A stretch of 64,000 nt of DNA from F22 sp963675625 (lineage in GTDB: Bacteria > Bacteroidota > Bacteroidia > Bacteroidales > Bacteroidaceae). The stretch's first letter is position 1. The number at the start of each line of letters is the position of its first letter. The notes beneath the pieces are model-generated. The model ran no database searches. It saw only the letters and a list, made by a program, of their open reading frames with translations, and was not told the origin of the DNA. The position numbers were made by a program, and so were the translations under genes. The stretch is from positions 2,108,001 to 2,172,000 of the forward strand of contig OY776497.1 of the NCBI GenBank assembly GCA_963675625.1, written 5' to 3'. This document shows positions 24,340-34,185 of this stretch, one piece after another.

Positions 24340-27036
24340 CTATCGACCTGTTTGTTCGATCAATTCAACTATTTGGCTATTCAAGCTACTAGCCTCCAAA
24401 AGTTGCTCTATCGTTAGGTGCATACGATATCTCCAGTAATGACGAGGATTGGCTGGAATATTGATACGTTCAGCATCTTCATCTGGCAAGCGGAAGTGGT
24501 GATCAATAGCCATCCAGTCTTGTAAAGCTAGTACGCATAACATCGAATTACTATACAGATGATTACGCACAATTTGTGTGCAAATTTCTGCAGATGCTTC
24601 TTCTGGAGCATCGCCCCAATGTCCTAATTCAAAGTTATAGTAACGTTGAGTGGCTTCTTTATCTTCTTTCCACCACATGCGTACGGGAGCCATATCATGT
24701 GTCGATATAGTACATACCGAACGTTGAGGATAGCCTAGAAGATATCCAAACTCCTGTTTAGGGTCTTTGGGCATGCGCTGAATTTCCAGTGATAAAATAC
24801 GCAGTTCTTCCATTACGGCAGGTACACATGCTGGAATCATACCAAGATCTTCTCCACAAACGAGCATTTTGGTCGATTCAGTAAGGGTAGGAAGTTTCTT
24901 CATCGCTTGTTTGTACCAGAAATCATTATGACGGTGATAATAGTAATTGTTATACAAACGATTGAATGCTGCTTGTTCGTTACCATTTAGTGCACGGAAT
25001 ATGAATTCGTTTTGTACACCAATACGTGGATGGAAACGATGTGGATCTTCAATATCTGCAACAAATAAGACATCTGAAATTAATGAATATAAGCCATCAC
25101 GTACATGAATAGATTTTTCATCTGTGCGGCCGTAGAAGTATGCTTCCACAGCACGTTGTGTTTTATATTCTTCACGCATCTCATATATTTCGTAGCTATT
25201 CGTTGGTTGAATAAACTCTTCTTTAACCCAATTAGTATATTCACCAAATACTTCGTGTAAGAAATATTCGTGAATGTACGGTTTAGTCATGAAATTATAA
25301 TCAAAGTGTAAACCATATCCTTCAATTTCTTCAGGAGTCATGGCAATAGCTGGTACAAATTGGCCTAATAATCCTTCAACAGAGTGCATCGGGATTTGCC
25401 AGATACGGAAGAATCCCAAGATGTGGTCAATACGATATGCATCAAAGTAGGTTGCCATTTTTTGAAAACGTTTACGCCACCATGCATAATTGTCTTCTGC
25501 CATGACTTTCCAATTATATGTAGGAAAACCCCAATTTTGCCCTTTAACACTGAAATCATCTGGTGGAGCTCCTGCTTGCCCGTTTAGGTTGAAGTAGTGA
25601 GGTTCTTTCCAAGCTTCTACACTATTACGACTGATGCCAATTGGTATATCCCCTTTGAGTACGACTCCATTAGCTCGTGCGTATTTTGCCACTTCAACCA
25701 ATTGAATATGCAAATGGAATTGTACATAATAGTATATAGCGATATCTTGGAAAGTGTCGCTTTTTACATCAGTTAATGCATCAATTTCTCCTTGTTTAAA
25801 GACATTATATGCTGGCCATTCATTAAAATTAGGCGTTTTATAGCAATCACGCAAATAACTGAAAGCTGCGTAAGGTTTTAGCCATTCTTCGTTTTCAGTG
25901 TACCATTCTTGGAAGCGTTTTGAACCAAGTGTACGTTTCCCCTCTTGATCAAATATCAAGCGAAAGTATGTCCATTTGTTTTGGTTGACTGCTTCATAAT
26001 CTACCGCTGTTTTTTGATTGAGCGTTTGACGAATGTCTTCAAAATGTGTATGTTGACTTGCATCTCTTAACTTGGGCAATTGAGAGATATCAATATACAT
26101 AGGATGTAATGCATAAATAGATATGCTATTATATGGATACGAATCAACCCATGTGTGAGTCATTGTTGTATCATTGATAGGTAAGATCTGTAGTATATGT
26201 TGTTTAGTTTGTACTATCCAATCAACCATACGTTTCAAATCACCAAAGTCACCAACGCCAAAACTTTGTTCACTGCGTAAAGAGAATACTGGAACAGCTG
26301 TGCCAGCACCTTTCCATTGAGGTTGTTCAAAATACAACTCATCTAATGTGTAGATTGCAGTTTCATTATTTTCTAGTTGAGGATCGTGAAGATAATGATT
26401 CTCGTGAGCTTCCCATGCGGTTAAGTTGCCAGTTTCCTTATCTTTTAGAAAAAATTTATATTCTAATGGATAAGTGAGTTGTTTGGCATCGATATCAATC
26501 ATCCATTCTGGTGTCTCAAGGTATGTAAGAGTAGGAGCTTTAGTTAAGTCCCAATTACCAAGAATTTTTTGATTGCCTGAGATACATAACTGTTTATCTG
26601 GCCCCATATTTGGTACCATGACATGTAGTTGTATACTCTTAGCTAGTTGTTTGGCTTGTACGGGACGCTTTGGAAATGCCAAAAGCGATTTTGTAAAAGC
26701 TGAACTATAAAATGGGTGTTGAGCAGGAAGTTCTTTCCAGCTATTGATAAATCGATATGCTTTTTGCACATCATCTTGTAGCAATATACGTCGTTCATGT
26801 CCAGTCCATTCTTTACGTATAATTTCTTCACCACGACAAATGCAATAGTGATACGTAAAAGACTTTTCATTTGTAGGCATACTGACTGGCAAGGTAAGAT
26901 GCCAGTGGATACCGTCAAGCGTTTCCATAGGGATAGGCTTACCACCTGGATGTCCTCCTAATTCTATGAGAGAGCCAAGTAAGCAGACTTGTTCTCCCCA
27001 ATGAGTGCGGTATTCTATCTCGAAAGATGCAATCAT
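24340..27036 (-). CDS. malQ: 4-alpha-glucanotransferase with N-terminal starch-binding domains
   Basis: An 898-residue GH77 amylomaltase (disproportionating enzyme) that transfers glucan segments between malto-oligosaccharides in the cytoplasm. Two CBM20-like domains lead (about residues 1-105 and 125-235, e.g. LCISGNQKILGNWDLTKAPTL), as in plant DPE2 and many Bacteroidales enzymes. The GH77 core follows with FSLRSEQSFGVGDFGDLKRMVDW, the nucleophile Asp in DAYRIDHILGFFR, the acid/base Glu in LVCGEDLGMIP and a third carboxylate in ISTHDMAPVRMWW. The length is normal for this form. It fits with the cytoplasmic GH13 enzyme elsewhere in the window in glycogen or maltodextrin use. Confidence 0.96.
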   Translation of the reverse strand: MIASFEIEYRTHWGEQVCLLGSLIELGGHPGGKPIPMETLDGIHWHLTLPVSMPTNEKSFTYHYCICRGEEIIRKEWTGHERRILLQDDVQKAYRFINSWKELPAQHPFYSSAFTKSLLAFPKRPVQAKQLAKSIQLHVMVPNMGPDKQLCISGNQKILGNWDLTKAPTLTYLETPEWMIDIDAKQLTYPLEYKFFLKDKETGNLTAWEAHENHYLHDPQLENNETAIYTLDELYFEQPQWKGAGTAVPVFSLRSEQSFGVGDFGDLKRMVDWIVQTKQHILQILPINDTTMTHTWVDSYPYNSISIYALHPMYIDISQLPKLRDASQHTHFEDIRQTLNQKTAVDYEAVNQNKWTYFRLIFDQEGKRTLGSKRFQEWYTENEEWLKPYAAFSYLRDCYKTPNFNEWPAYNVFKQGEIDALTDVKSDTFQDIAIYYYVQFHLHIQLVEVAKYARANGVVLKGDIPIGISRNSVEAWKEPHYFNLNGQAGAPPDDFSVKGQNWGFPTYNWKVMAEDNYAWWRKRFQKMATYFDAYRIDHILGFFRIWQIPMHSVEGLLGQFVPAIAMTPEEIEGYGLHFDYNFMTKPYIHEYFLHEVFGEYTNWVKEEFIQPTNSYEIYEMREEYKTQRAVEAYFYGRTDEKSIHVRDGLYSLISDVLFVADIEDPHRFHPRIGVQNEFIFRALNGNEQAAFNRLYNNYYYHRHNDFWYKQAMKKLPTLTESTKMLVCGEDLGMIPACVPAVMEELRILSLEIQRMPKDPKQEFGYLLGYPQRSVCTISTHDMAPVRMWWKEDKEATQRYYNFELGHWGDAPEEASAEICTQIVRNHLYSNSMLCVLALQDWMAIDHHFRLPDEDAERINIPANPRHYWRYRMHLTIEQLLEASSLNSQIVELIEQTGR

Positions 27037-27183
27037 ACTTTAAGGCTTTAAAAAGGTTCGAATTGTTTTATGCATGCAATAATACAACTTTTATCTCAGG
27101 TAGTAAGCTCTGTTGTGTAGGATTGTGTGCTAAGTGCACGCAAACGTTTGCTGGTGTAGTACATGAGAGGGACATATACAAAG

Positions 27184-27219
27184 CTCGGCCCACTTATATA
27201 AAATATAAAGTGGACCGAG
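27184..27219 (-). terminator. Terminator hairpin after the pyruvate oxidoreductase gene
   Basis: CTCGGCCCACTTATAT and AATATAAAGTGGACCGAG form a long imperfect stem 27 bases beyond the stop codon. The minus-strand tail is only weakly T-rich (ctttgtatat). Confidence 0.65.
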
Positions 27220-27245
27220 ATATTATATATTACTAAGCTAAGCGA

Positions 27246-30200
27246 TTATGCTTCTTCTTCAACTCCCCATTGTTGGCGAGCAAGACGCTTGTAATTATTG
27301 TAACGCCATTGAGCATTTTCTCTAGCAGCAGCGAAGAGTTCTTCTGCTTCTGTAGGATATTGTTTCATCATTGATGAGTAACGTACTTCACCTTTCAAGA
27401 AGTCAACAAAGCCATCCCAATTTGGTTCTTTACTATCCAATGTGAATGGGTTCTTTCCTTCTGCTTCAAGTGTTGGGTTGTAACGCCATAGATGCCAGTA
27501 TCCAACTTCAACAGCTGCTTGTTCTTCTGCTTGAGCTTTACCCATACCTTTACGGATACCATGGTTGATACATGGAGCATAAGCAATTACTACAGATGGT
27601 CCATCATAAGCTTCTGCTTCACGGATGGCTTTTAATGTTTGTGCTTGGTCAGCACCCATAGCTACTTGAGCTACGTACACATAACCATATGTAGAAGCAA
27701 TCAGACCAAGGTCTTTCTTACGAATACGTTTACCTGAAGCAGCAAATTTGGCGATTGCACCAACTGGAGTCGCTTTAGATGACTGACCACCAGTATTTGA
27801 ATATACTTCAGTATCAAGTACCAAAATGTTTACGTTACGGCCAGAAGCAATAACGTGGTCAAGACCTCCGAAACCGATATCATATGCAGCACCGTCCCCA
27901 CCAATAATCCAGTGAGAACGTTTCACTAAGTATTGAGACAATGATTCTAGTTCTGTCGCTACTGGACAACCTGCTTCTTTACCTGCTGCGAATACTTCGC
28001 GAAGGCGTGGAGCAAGTTCCTTAGTTTTGTCTGCATCTTTGCGGTTTTCAATCCAAGCTGTGAATAGTTCCTTTGCTTCGTCAGTTGCTTGAGGTGCTTC
28101 CATTGCTGACTTCATCAAACGTTCGATACGATCACGCATCTTAGCGTTTGCTAATTCCATACCTAGACCATATTCACAGAAGTCTTCGAATAGAGAGTTT
28201 GCCCAAGCTGGACCTTGACCCTTTTCGTTTGTTGTATATGGAGTTGATGGTACAGAACCAGAGTAGATAGAACTACAACCAGTTGCGTTAGCTACAATTT
28301 GACGATCACCAAATAGTTGAGATACCAATTTGACGTATGGAGTTTCACCACAACCAGAACATGCACCAGAGAATTCGAATAGAGGTTTAGCAAACTGACT
28401 ATTCTTCACGTTTTGTGTTGTATCTACCAAGTGTTGTTTAGAAGTCACCTTATCAACACTGTAAGTCCAGTTAGGAACTTGGTCGTATTGAGTTTCGATA
28501 GGCTTCATTTGGATAGCTTTATTACCCTTTTTACCTGGACAGACATCCACACAGTTGCTACATCCTAGACAGTCAAGAACATCTACTTGAATGCGGAATG
28601 TCATTCCTGCAAATTGTTTACCAACAGCCTTCAATGTGTCATATGGTGCATCCTTTTGTTCTTCTTCATCAAGTACGAATGGACGAATAGCAGCGTGAGG
28701 ACATACGTAAGCACACTTATTACATTGGATACAATTTTCAGGATCCCATTCTGGAACAAATGCGGCAACCCCACGTTTTTCATAGGCTGCAGTACCATTG
28801 TCCCAAGTACCATCTTCACGACCAGTAAAAGCTGACACCTTCAACAAATCACCATCTTGTGCGTTGATAGGACGAACTACTTCGTTGATGAATGCAGGAT
28901 CTTCGTTGGTTACAGCTTCATCATCTGCAAGGTTAGCCCATGCTGGATCTATATCAAGAGTTGCATATTCGCCACCACGATCAACGGCTGCATAGTTCAT
29001 CTTAACGATATCTTCACCCTTCTTACCATAAGATTTTACGATAAATTTCTTCATTTGTTCTACCGCTTGTTCTTCTGGGATAACTCCTGTAATACGGAAG
29101 AATGCAGATTGAAGGATGGTGTTGGTACGATTACCTAAACCTATCTCTTGTGCAATGTTTGTGGCATTAATATAATATACCTTGATTTCGTTTTTCGCGA
29201 AATAACGCTTCACTTTATTAGGAAGGTTAGCTGCTAGATCTTCTCCTTGCCAGATTGTATTTAATAGGAATGATCCACCTTTTTGAAGACCACGAGTTAC
29301 ATCGTACATACGAAGGTATGCTTGTACGTGACATGCTACGAAATTTGGAGTATTTACGTAGTATGTAGAACGGATTGGGTGGTCACCAAAACGTAGGTGA
29401 GAGCAAGTAAAACCACCAGATTTCTTAGAGTCGTAAGAGAAGTATGCTTGACAATATTTATTTGTATTATCACCAATAATTTTAATTGAGTTCTTATTAG
29501 CTCCAACTGTACCGTCAGCACCTAAACCGTAGAATTTTGCTTCAAATAGACCTGCTTGTCCTACTGAAATTTCTTCCTTCATAGGAAGAGAAGTGAAAGT
29601 AACATCATCTACAATACCTACTGTAAAGTGATTCTTTGGTTCTGGTAATGCAAGATTTTCATATACAGACATCATGTGGGTTGGAGTTGTATCTTTAGAA
29701 CTCAAACCATAGCGACCACCTACGATGATAGGGGCATTTTCTTGTCCATAGAAGCAATCCTTTACGTCTAGATACAATGGTTCACCTGTTGCACCCGGCT
29801 CTTTTGTACGATCCAATACAGCGATGCGCTTAGCTGTTTTAGGAACAGCAGCCAAGAAGTGTTTTGCAGAGAACGGACGATATAGGTGTACCGCTACAAG
29901 ACCAACTTTTTCACCTTTATTGTTTAGATAATCTATTGATTGACGAATAGCTTCTGTTACAGAACCCATTGCAATAATTACTCGATCTGCATCATCAGCA
30001 CCGTAATAATCGAAAAGACCATATTTACGACCTGTAATAGCAGAAATTTTTTCCATATATTCTTCTACGATCTCTGGAACTTTATCATAGAATGGGTTGA
30101 CAGCTTCGCGAGCTTGAAAGAAATGATCTGGGTTTTCTGCCATACCACGAGATACTGGAGCTTCTGGAGTCAATGCACGTTGACGGAATTCAGCAAGCGC

Positions 30201-30800
30201 TTCTTGATCAATAAGTGGAGCAAGATCGTCATTTTCTAACATCTCAATTTTTTGAATTTCGTGAGATGTACGGAAACCATCGAAGAAACTAATAAATGGC
30301 ACGCGACTTTTAAGAGTTGCTAAGTGAGCCACACCAGCAAGGTCCATAACTTCTTGTACTGAACCTTCAGCAAGCATTGCAAAACCAGTTTGACGTGCTG
30401 CCATTACATCTTGGTGGTCTCCAAAAATAGAAAGAGCGTGAGAAGCTAGGGTACGAGCTGACACATGGAATACACATGGAAGCAATTCACCAGCAATTTT
30501 ATACATATTTGGGATCATCAAAAGAAGACCCTGAGAAGCGGTGTACGTTGATGTCAAAGCACCTGCTTGAAGTGAACCGTGTACTGCACCTGCAGCACCA
30601 CCTTCACTTTGCATTTCTTCGACAAGGACAGTTTCGCCAAAGATGTTTTTGCGACCTTGAGCCGCCCACTCGTCTACATATTCAGCCATAGTAGAAGACG
30701 GTGTGATAGGGTAAATCGCAGCTACTTCACTGAACATATAGCTAATATGTGCAGCAGCTTGATTACCATCACATGTGATAAATTTCTTCTGTTTAGTCAT
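27246..30800 (-). CDS. nifJ: Pyruvate:ferredoxin (flavodoxin) oxidoreductase
   Basis: A 1184-residue single-chain PFOR that oxidises pyruvate to acetyl-CoA and CO2 with reduction of ferredoxin or flavodoxin, a central enzyme of anaerobes. Domains in order are the domain I part with ITPSSTMAEYVDEWA, domain II/III, and the ferredoxin-like domain with two 4Fe-4S motifs (CIQCNKCAYVCPHAAIRP and CLGCSNCVDVCPGKKGNKA). The C-terminal thiamine-diphosphate domain holds the proximal-cluster cysteines (SGACSGCGETPYVKL) and GGDGAAYDIGFGGLDHV. It is complete. It lies 68 bases downstream of the AAA ATPase gene, but the two functions are unrelated and a separate promoter is likely. Codon use suggests high expression. 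Confidence 0.98.
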   Translation of the reverse strand: MTKQKKFITCDGNQAAAHISYMFSEVAAIYPITPSSTMAEYVDEWAAQGRKNIFGETVLVEEMQSEGGAAGAVHGSLQAGALTSTYTASQGLLLMIPNMYKIAGELLPCVFHVSARTLASHALSIFGDHQDVMAARQTGFAMLAEGSVQEVMDLAGVAHLATLKSRVPFISFFDGFRTSHEIQKIEMLENDDLAPLIDQEALAEFRQRALTPEAPVSRGMAENPDHFFQAREAVNPFYDKVPEIVEEYMEKISAITGRKYGLFDYYGADDADRVIIAMGSVTEAIRQSIDYLNNKGEKVGLVAVHLYRPFSAKHFLAAVPKTAKRIAVLDRTKEPGATGEPLYLDVKDCFYGQENAPIIVGGRYGLSSKDTTPTHMMSVYENLALPEPKNHFTVGIVDDVTFTSLPMKEEISVGQAGLFEAKFYGLGADGTVGANKNSIKIIGDNTNKYCQAYFSYDSKKSGGFTCSHLRFGDHPIRSTYYVNTPNFVACHVQAYLRMYDVTRGLQKGGSFLLNTIWQGEDLAANLPNKVKRYFAKNEIKVYYINATNIAQEIGLGNRTNTILQSAFFRITGVIPEEQAVEQMKKFIVKSYGKKGEDIVKMNYAAVDRGGEYATLDIDPAWANLADDEAVTNEDPAFINEVVRPINAQDGDLLKVSAFTGREDGTWDNGTAAYEKRGVAAFVPEWDPENCIQCNKCAYVCPHAAIRPFVLDEEEQKDAPYDTLKAVGKQFAGMTFRIQVDVLDCLGCSNCVDVCPGKKGNKAIQMKPIETQYDQVPNWTYSVDKVTSKQHLVDTTQNVKNSQFAKPLFEFSGACSGCGETPYVKLVSQLFGDRQIVANATGCSSIYSGSVPSTPYTTNEKGQGPAWANSLFEDFCEYGLGMELANAKMRDRIERLMKSAMEAPQATDEAKELFTAWIENRKDADKTKELAPRLREVFAAGKEAGCPVATELESLSQYLVKRSHWIIGGDGAAYDIGFGGLDHVIASGRNVNILVLDTEVYSNTGGQSSKATPVGAIAKFAASGKRIRKKDLGLIASTYGYVYVAQVAMGADQAQTLKAIREAEAYDGPSVVIAYAPCINHGIRKGMGKAQAEEQAAVEVGYWHLWRYNPTLEAEGKNPFTLDSKEPNWDGFVDFLKGEVRYSSMMKQYPTEAEELFAAARENAQWRYNNYKRLARQQWGVEEEA

Positions 30801-30868
30801 AATGAATGGGATTAGTAAATTTATAATATAATCTATGTTATTCTATTAATAGCAAAATAAATAATTCA

Positions 30869-32047
30869 TTAGTAGAGAAATCCAAATAACCAAAGTGGTA
30901 TTACATTGTCCTTGCCAACTAAACGATTACTTTCAACATATGTAATGTTATCTCGTTTCTTTCGTTTTTCAGGAACTGTAGATAGTTTAAATGGCAGCCT
31001 TGAATCGACAATGAAAGTGCTATGTCTATCCCCAAGGTTAACTGTGTGATCTTTCATCATTGAATTCATGAAAAAAGTTTCAATAATTTCTTGTTCATCG
31101 TTACGGCGTGGATATAATACATAGTTCATGTTGGAATTATGTAAAAGCACTTTTGTGGGTTTCTTTGGAAACTCTTCACCAACTTTATATACCATATTAA
31201 TAAGCCGTGCATCTGTCAAATATTTTAAATAGTTCATGACTGTAGCACGAGAAGTTTGAATCTCTTTGGCCAACTGGCTTATGTTGGTAGCATTTGATGG
31301 GCTTGTTCCCAATAAATAAAATAGTTGTTTTATTTTGGGAAGGTATTTTAGTTCAATCTGCTTTATCAACAATATATCCACTTCTATCATCATATTCATC
31401 ACTTTGAGTAGATTCTCAGAGAAATTTCGCTTTTCTAAGTGAAAAGGATAAAATCCGTGATGGATATAATCTTGTAGATGATTGAGTGGATTAGTTATTA
31501 CACAGTATTCACGAGCAATCTCTTCGTGTCTTTCTAATATGTCAGAAAGAGTCAATGGCGGGAGATTTTTTCCTGTTTTTAGGTTTAAATATTCTCGGAA
31601 TGAAAAACCACGTAGATTGTAGCTTTTAACAATACCACCCAATTGATGATTTTCCTGTTTTAATCGCATTACAGAACTACCTGTAAATACAATTTGCAAG
31701 GTAGGAAGTTTTTTGTAACATTCCAAAATAACTTCGCTCCAATGTGGGTATTTAAAAACTTGGTCTATCAATAAAACACGACCTCCACGGCTCACAAATT
31801 CTTGAGCAAATTCCAATAAAGTGTGACTCGCAAAGTAAAAATTATTCATGTTGATATAGAGACACCCACGGCTATCCCCATAATATTCTTTTGCGTATTG
31901 TAGTAGAAAGGTCGTTTTTCCAACACCTCGCGTTCCTTTGATACCAATCAGTCGATGTGACCAATCAATTTCATCCATCAGAAGACGACGGACTGGGGCT
32001 TTTGTGTGCTCTACGAGGTAGGAGTGAGTTCTATAGAATGATTCCAT
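30869..32047 (-). CDS. AAA-type ATPase, AAA_14/DUF4143-like
   Basis: A 392-residue P-loop ATPase of the AAA_14 type with a DUF4143-like C-terminal half. Walker A is GTRGVGKTT (residues 38-46). The Walker B region reads RVLLIDQVFKYPHW, where most relatives have Asp-Glu, so a Gln stands where the catalytic Glu is expected. VFTGSSVMRL is the sensor-like strand. A helix-turn-helix-like stretch (NISQLAKEIQTSRATVMNYLKYL) follows, then the C-terminal part that in relatives has a nuclease-like core (KVLLHNSNMNYVL). This family is common and of uncertain function. It is divergent from the CstA-type gene, with its own promoter. Confidence 0.85.
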   Translation of the reverse strand: MESFYRTHSYLVEHTKAPVRRLLMDEIDWSHRLIGIKGTRGVGKTTFLLQYAKEYYGDSRGCLYINMNNFYFASHTLLEFAQEFVSRGGRVLLIDQVFKYPHWSEVILECYKKLPTLQIVFTGSSVMRLKQENHQLGGIVKSYNLRGFSFREYLNLKTGKNLPPLTLSDILERHEEIAREYCVITNPLNHLQDYIHHGFYPFHLEKRNFSENLLKVMNMMIEVDILLIKQIELKYLPKIKQLFYLLGTSPSNATNISQLAKEIQTSRATVMNYLKYLTDARLINMVYKVGEEFPKKPTKVLLHNSNMNYVLYPRRNDEQEIIETFFMNSMMKDHTVNLGDRHSTFIVDSRLPFKLSTVPEKRKKRDNITYVESNRLVGKDNVIPLWLFGFLY

Positions 32048-32074
32048 TCGGATTAATTTTTACTCTTTTCCCCG

Positions 32075-32105
32075 CAAATATAGTCGAAACTTTTTGTTTT
32101 GCAAA
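32075..32105 (-). promoter_or_regulatory. Promoter of the AAA ATPase gene
   Basis: Minus strand: TTTG (32105-32102), 19 bp, TATATTTG (32082-32075). The start codon at 32047 is about 28 bases away. It lies back to back with the promoter of the CstA-type gene. Confidence 0.75.
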
Positions 32106-32166
32106 GTAGAGATTGCAAAAAAGTGTAGTTTTATTTCTCAAATGTGTCTTTTATGTGCCAAACAAA

Positions 32167-32196
32167 TTGAGCAGTAAAAAAATAACGTTACTTTTG
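32167..32196 (+). promoter_or_regulatory. Promoter of the CstA-type gene
   Basis: TTG at 32167-32169, 19 bp, TACTTTTG at 32189-32196. This gives a leader of about 100 bases before the ATG at 32301, which contains no structure I recognise. Confidence 0.72.
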
Positions 32197-32300
32197 TGTC
32201 CTTACTAATAGATTGATACAAAATATGGCAAATATCTATATGATTGTATTTGCTTAAGGCATGACATATACTAAAAATCAACTTAATACATTATATAATT

Positions 32301-33761
32301 ATGATTTCATTTCTTATATCAATGGCTTTACTAGTCGTTGGATATTTTACTTATGGACGATTTATAGAACGGGTGTTTTCTCCTGATTCACACAAAAAAA
32401 CACCTGCTTTTGAATATCAAGATGGTGTGGATTATATTCCTCTTCCGACGTGGAAAATTTTTATGATTCAATTTCTAAATATAGCAGGATTAGGTCCGAT
32501 ATTTGGAGCGATTATGGGGGCGAAATATGGGGCTGCATGTTACCTTTGGATTGTTTTTGGATGTATTTTTGGTGGAGCAACACATGATTATTTATCTGGC
32601 ATGCTCTCTGTGCGACATGGAGGGATGAGTTTACCCGAAATTGTAGGGCAATATTTAGGTCTTCCGACTAAACAAGTTATGCGAGGATTTTCTGTTTTAT
32701 TATTGGTCTTGGTAGGGGCTGTTTTTGTCAAAGGACCGGCAGATTTATTGGCCAAACTCACACCCGAAAATCTCGATGTAACTTTCTGGATATTTTTAGT
32801 GTTTATCTATTATATTATTGCAACGTTGCTACCTGTGGATAAAATCATAGGACGTATTTATCCAGTATTTGCAATAGCTTTGATCTTTATGGCTGTTGGC
32901 ATATTAGTCATGCTTCTATGGTATCATCCTACTTTGCCTGAAGTTTGGGATGGATTGCAGAATACTCATCCTAAAAAAGATGTACTTCCTATATTCCCAA
33001 TGATGTTTATTTCTATAGCATGTGGGGCCATTTCGGGTTTTCATGCTACGCAGAGTCCATTGATGGCAAGATGCCTCAAAAACGAAAAATATGGACGTCC
33101 TATTTTTTATGGATCCATGATTGTAGAAGGAATGGTGGCATTAATTTGGGCCGCCGCTGCTACGTATTTTTTTCATTATGGAGATTTATTTGGGCAAAAA
33201 GGTTTTCAAGAAGATAGTGCGGCTGTAATTGTTCAGTTTATGACTTCTCATTGGTTGGGTACTTTTGGAAGTGCTTTAGCTATATTGGGGGTTGTGGCTG
33301 CTCCTATTACTTCTGGTGATACAGCATTTCGTAGTGCACGTCTGATTGTGGCTGATTTTTTGAATCTAGAACAAAAGAGTATGTCTAAACGCTTGTTAAT
33401 AAGTATTCCATTATTTGTTGCAGCTATTGTTTTATTGTTATGGAGTCAGAAAGATCCTGGTGGCTTTGGTAAAGTGTGGCGTTATTTTTCTTGGAGTAAT
33501 CAGACGCTTGCTGTGTTTACTTTGTGGACAGTAACTGTTTACTTACTTAAGTCTAATAAGCAATGGATACTGACATTGATACCTGCTTTGTTTATGACAG
33601 CAGTCTGTAGTACTTATCTATTTATTTCTCCAGATGTGTTTGGCTTATCTCATGAGCTTTCCTATACTATAGGTGGGGCACTAACTTTGCTTTCTCTGGT
33701 ATTATTCATAATGTATTATCGAAACACAATGATTAAAGATCGGCTGAAGAATAGCCTTTGA
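32301..33761 (+). CDS. CstA family carbon-starvation/peptide or pyruvate carrier
   Basis: A 486-residue inner-membrane protein with about 12-13 helices, of the CstA family. Conserved parts are QFLNIAGLGPIFGAIMGAKYG, GCIFGGATHDYLSGMLSVRHGG, ISGFHATQSPLMARCLKNEKYGR and LGVVAAPITSGDTAFRSARLIVADF. Members have been linked to peptide uptake (CstA) and pyruvate uptake (BtsT), so the substrate is not settled by sequence. This is the shorter Bacteroidota form, against about 700 residues in enterobacteria. It is monocistronic. Confidence 0.9.
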   Translation: MISFLISMALLVVGYFTYGRFIERVFSPDSHKKTPAFEYQDGVDYIPLPTWKIFMIQFLNIAGLGPIFGAIMGAKYGAACYLWIVFGCIFGGATHDYLSGMLSVRHGGMSLPEIVGQYLGLPTKQVMRGFSVLLLVLVGAVFVKGPADLLAKLTPENLDVTFWIFLVFIYYIIATLLPVDKIIGRIYPVFAIALIFMAVGILVMLLWYHPTLPEVWDGLQNTHPKKDVLPIFPMMFISIACGAISGFHATQSPLMARCLKNEKYGRPIFYGSMIVEGMVALIWAAAATYFFHYGDLFGQKGFQEDSAAVIVQFMTSHWLGTFGSALAILGVVAAPITSGDTAFRSARLIVADFLNLEQKSMSKRLLISIPLFVAAIVLLLWSQKDPGGFGKVWRYFSWSNQTLAVFTLWTVTVYLLKSNKQWILTLIPALFMTAVCSTYLFISPDVFGLSHELSYTIGGALTLLSLVLFIMYYRNTMIKDRLKNSL

Positions 33762-34185
33762 TGATGTGATTTTTTTGTGATAATTTTAGAGCGTGTATTT
33801 AAAATGTCGATATACAAAAAACAAATAACAAAAACATTCCTGTATTATTTAACTAATTAGAATTACATGTTCTTATTTTGTCTCTTTTGATTTTTATTGG
33901 TTTTTATATTCTTATATTTGCTTTGTGCTTGTAGGTAATTGCTAACTAAATAAAAATGTGTTGTGCCAAAGTATGATCTGGAATGCTACTTAATAGTCGC
34001 TGTAATCGTGTTATTATTTGTTTCTTTACTTGTTGCAAAAAAATAGCTATAATCAATGCCGTTTTGTGAGGGTCACAGTTCTTTAATAAAGACTCTATAT
34101 GCTAATCTCTGATTATTTTGTATCTTTGTGTGATCAAAGTTCACCTATACTATGAGGTGCTTGGATTTATCCATAAACAATTAAA
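33762..34185. other. 424-bp intergenic region before the PIF1-like gene
   Basis: AT-rich and without a plausible open frame. It has a -7-like TATCTTTG at 34121-34128, about 57 bases before the helicase ATG, but no TTG at the right distance upstream. I saw no strong hairpin or repeat, and no clear terminator for the preceding gene. Confidence 0.5.
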
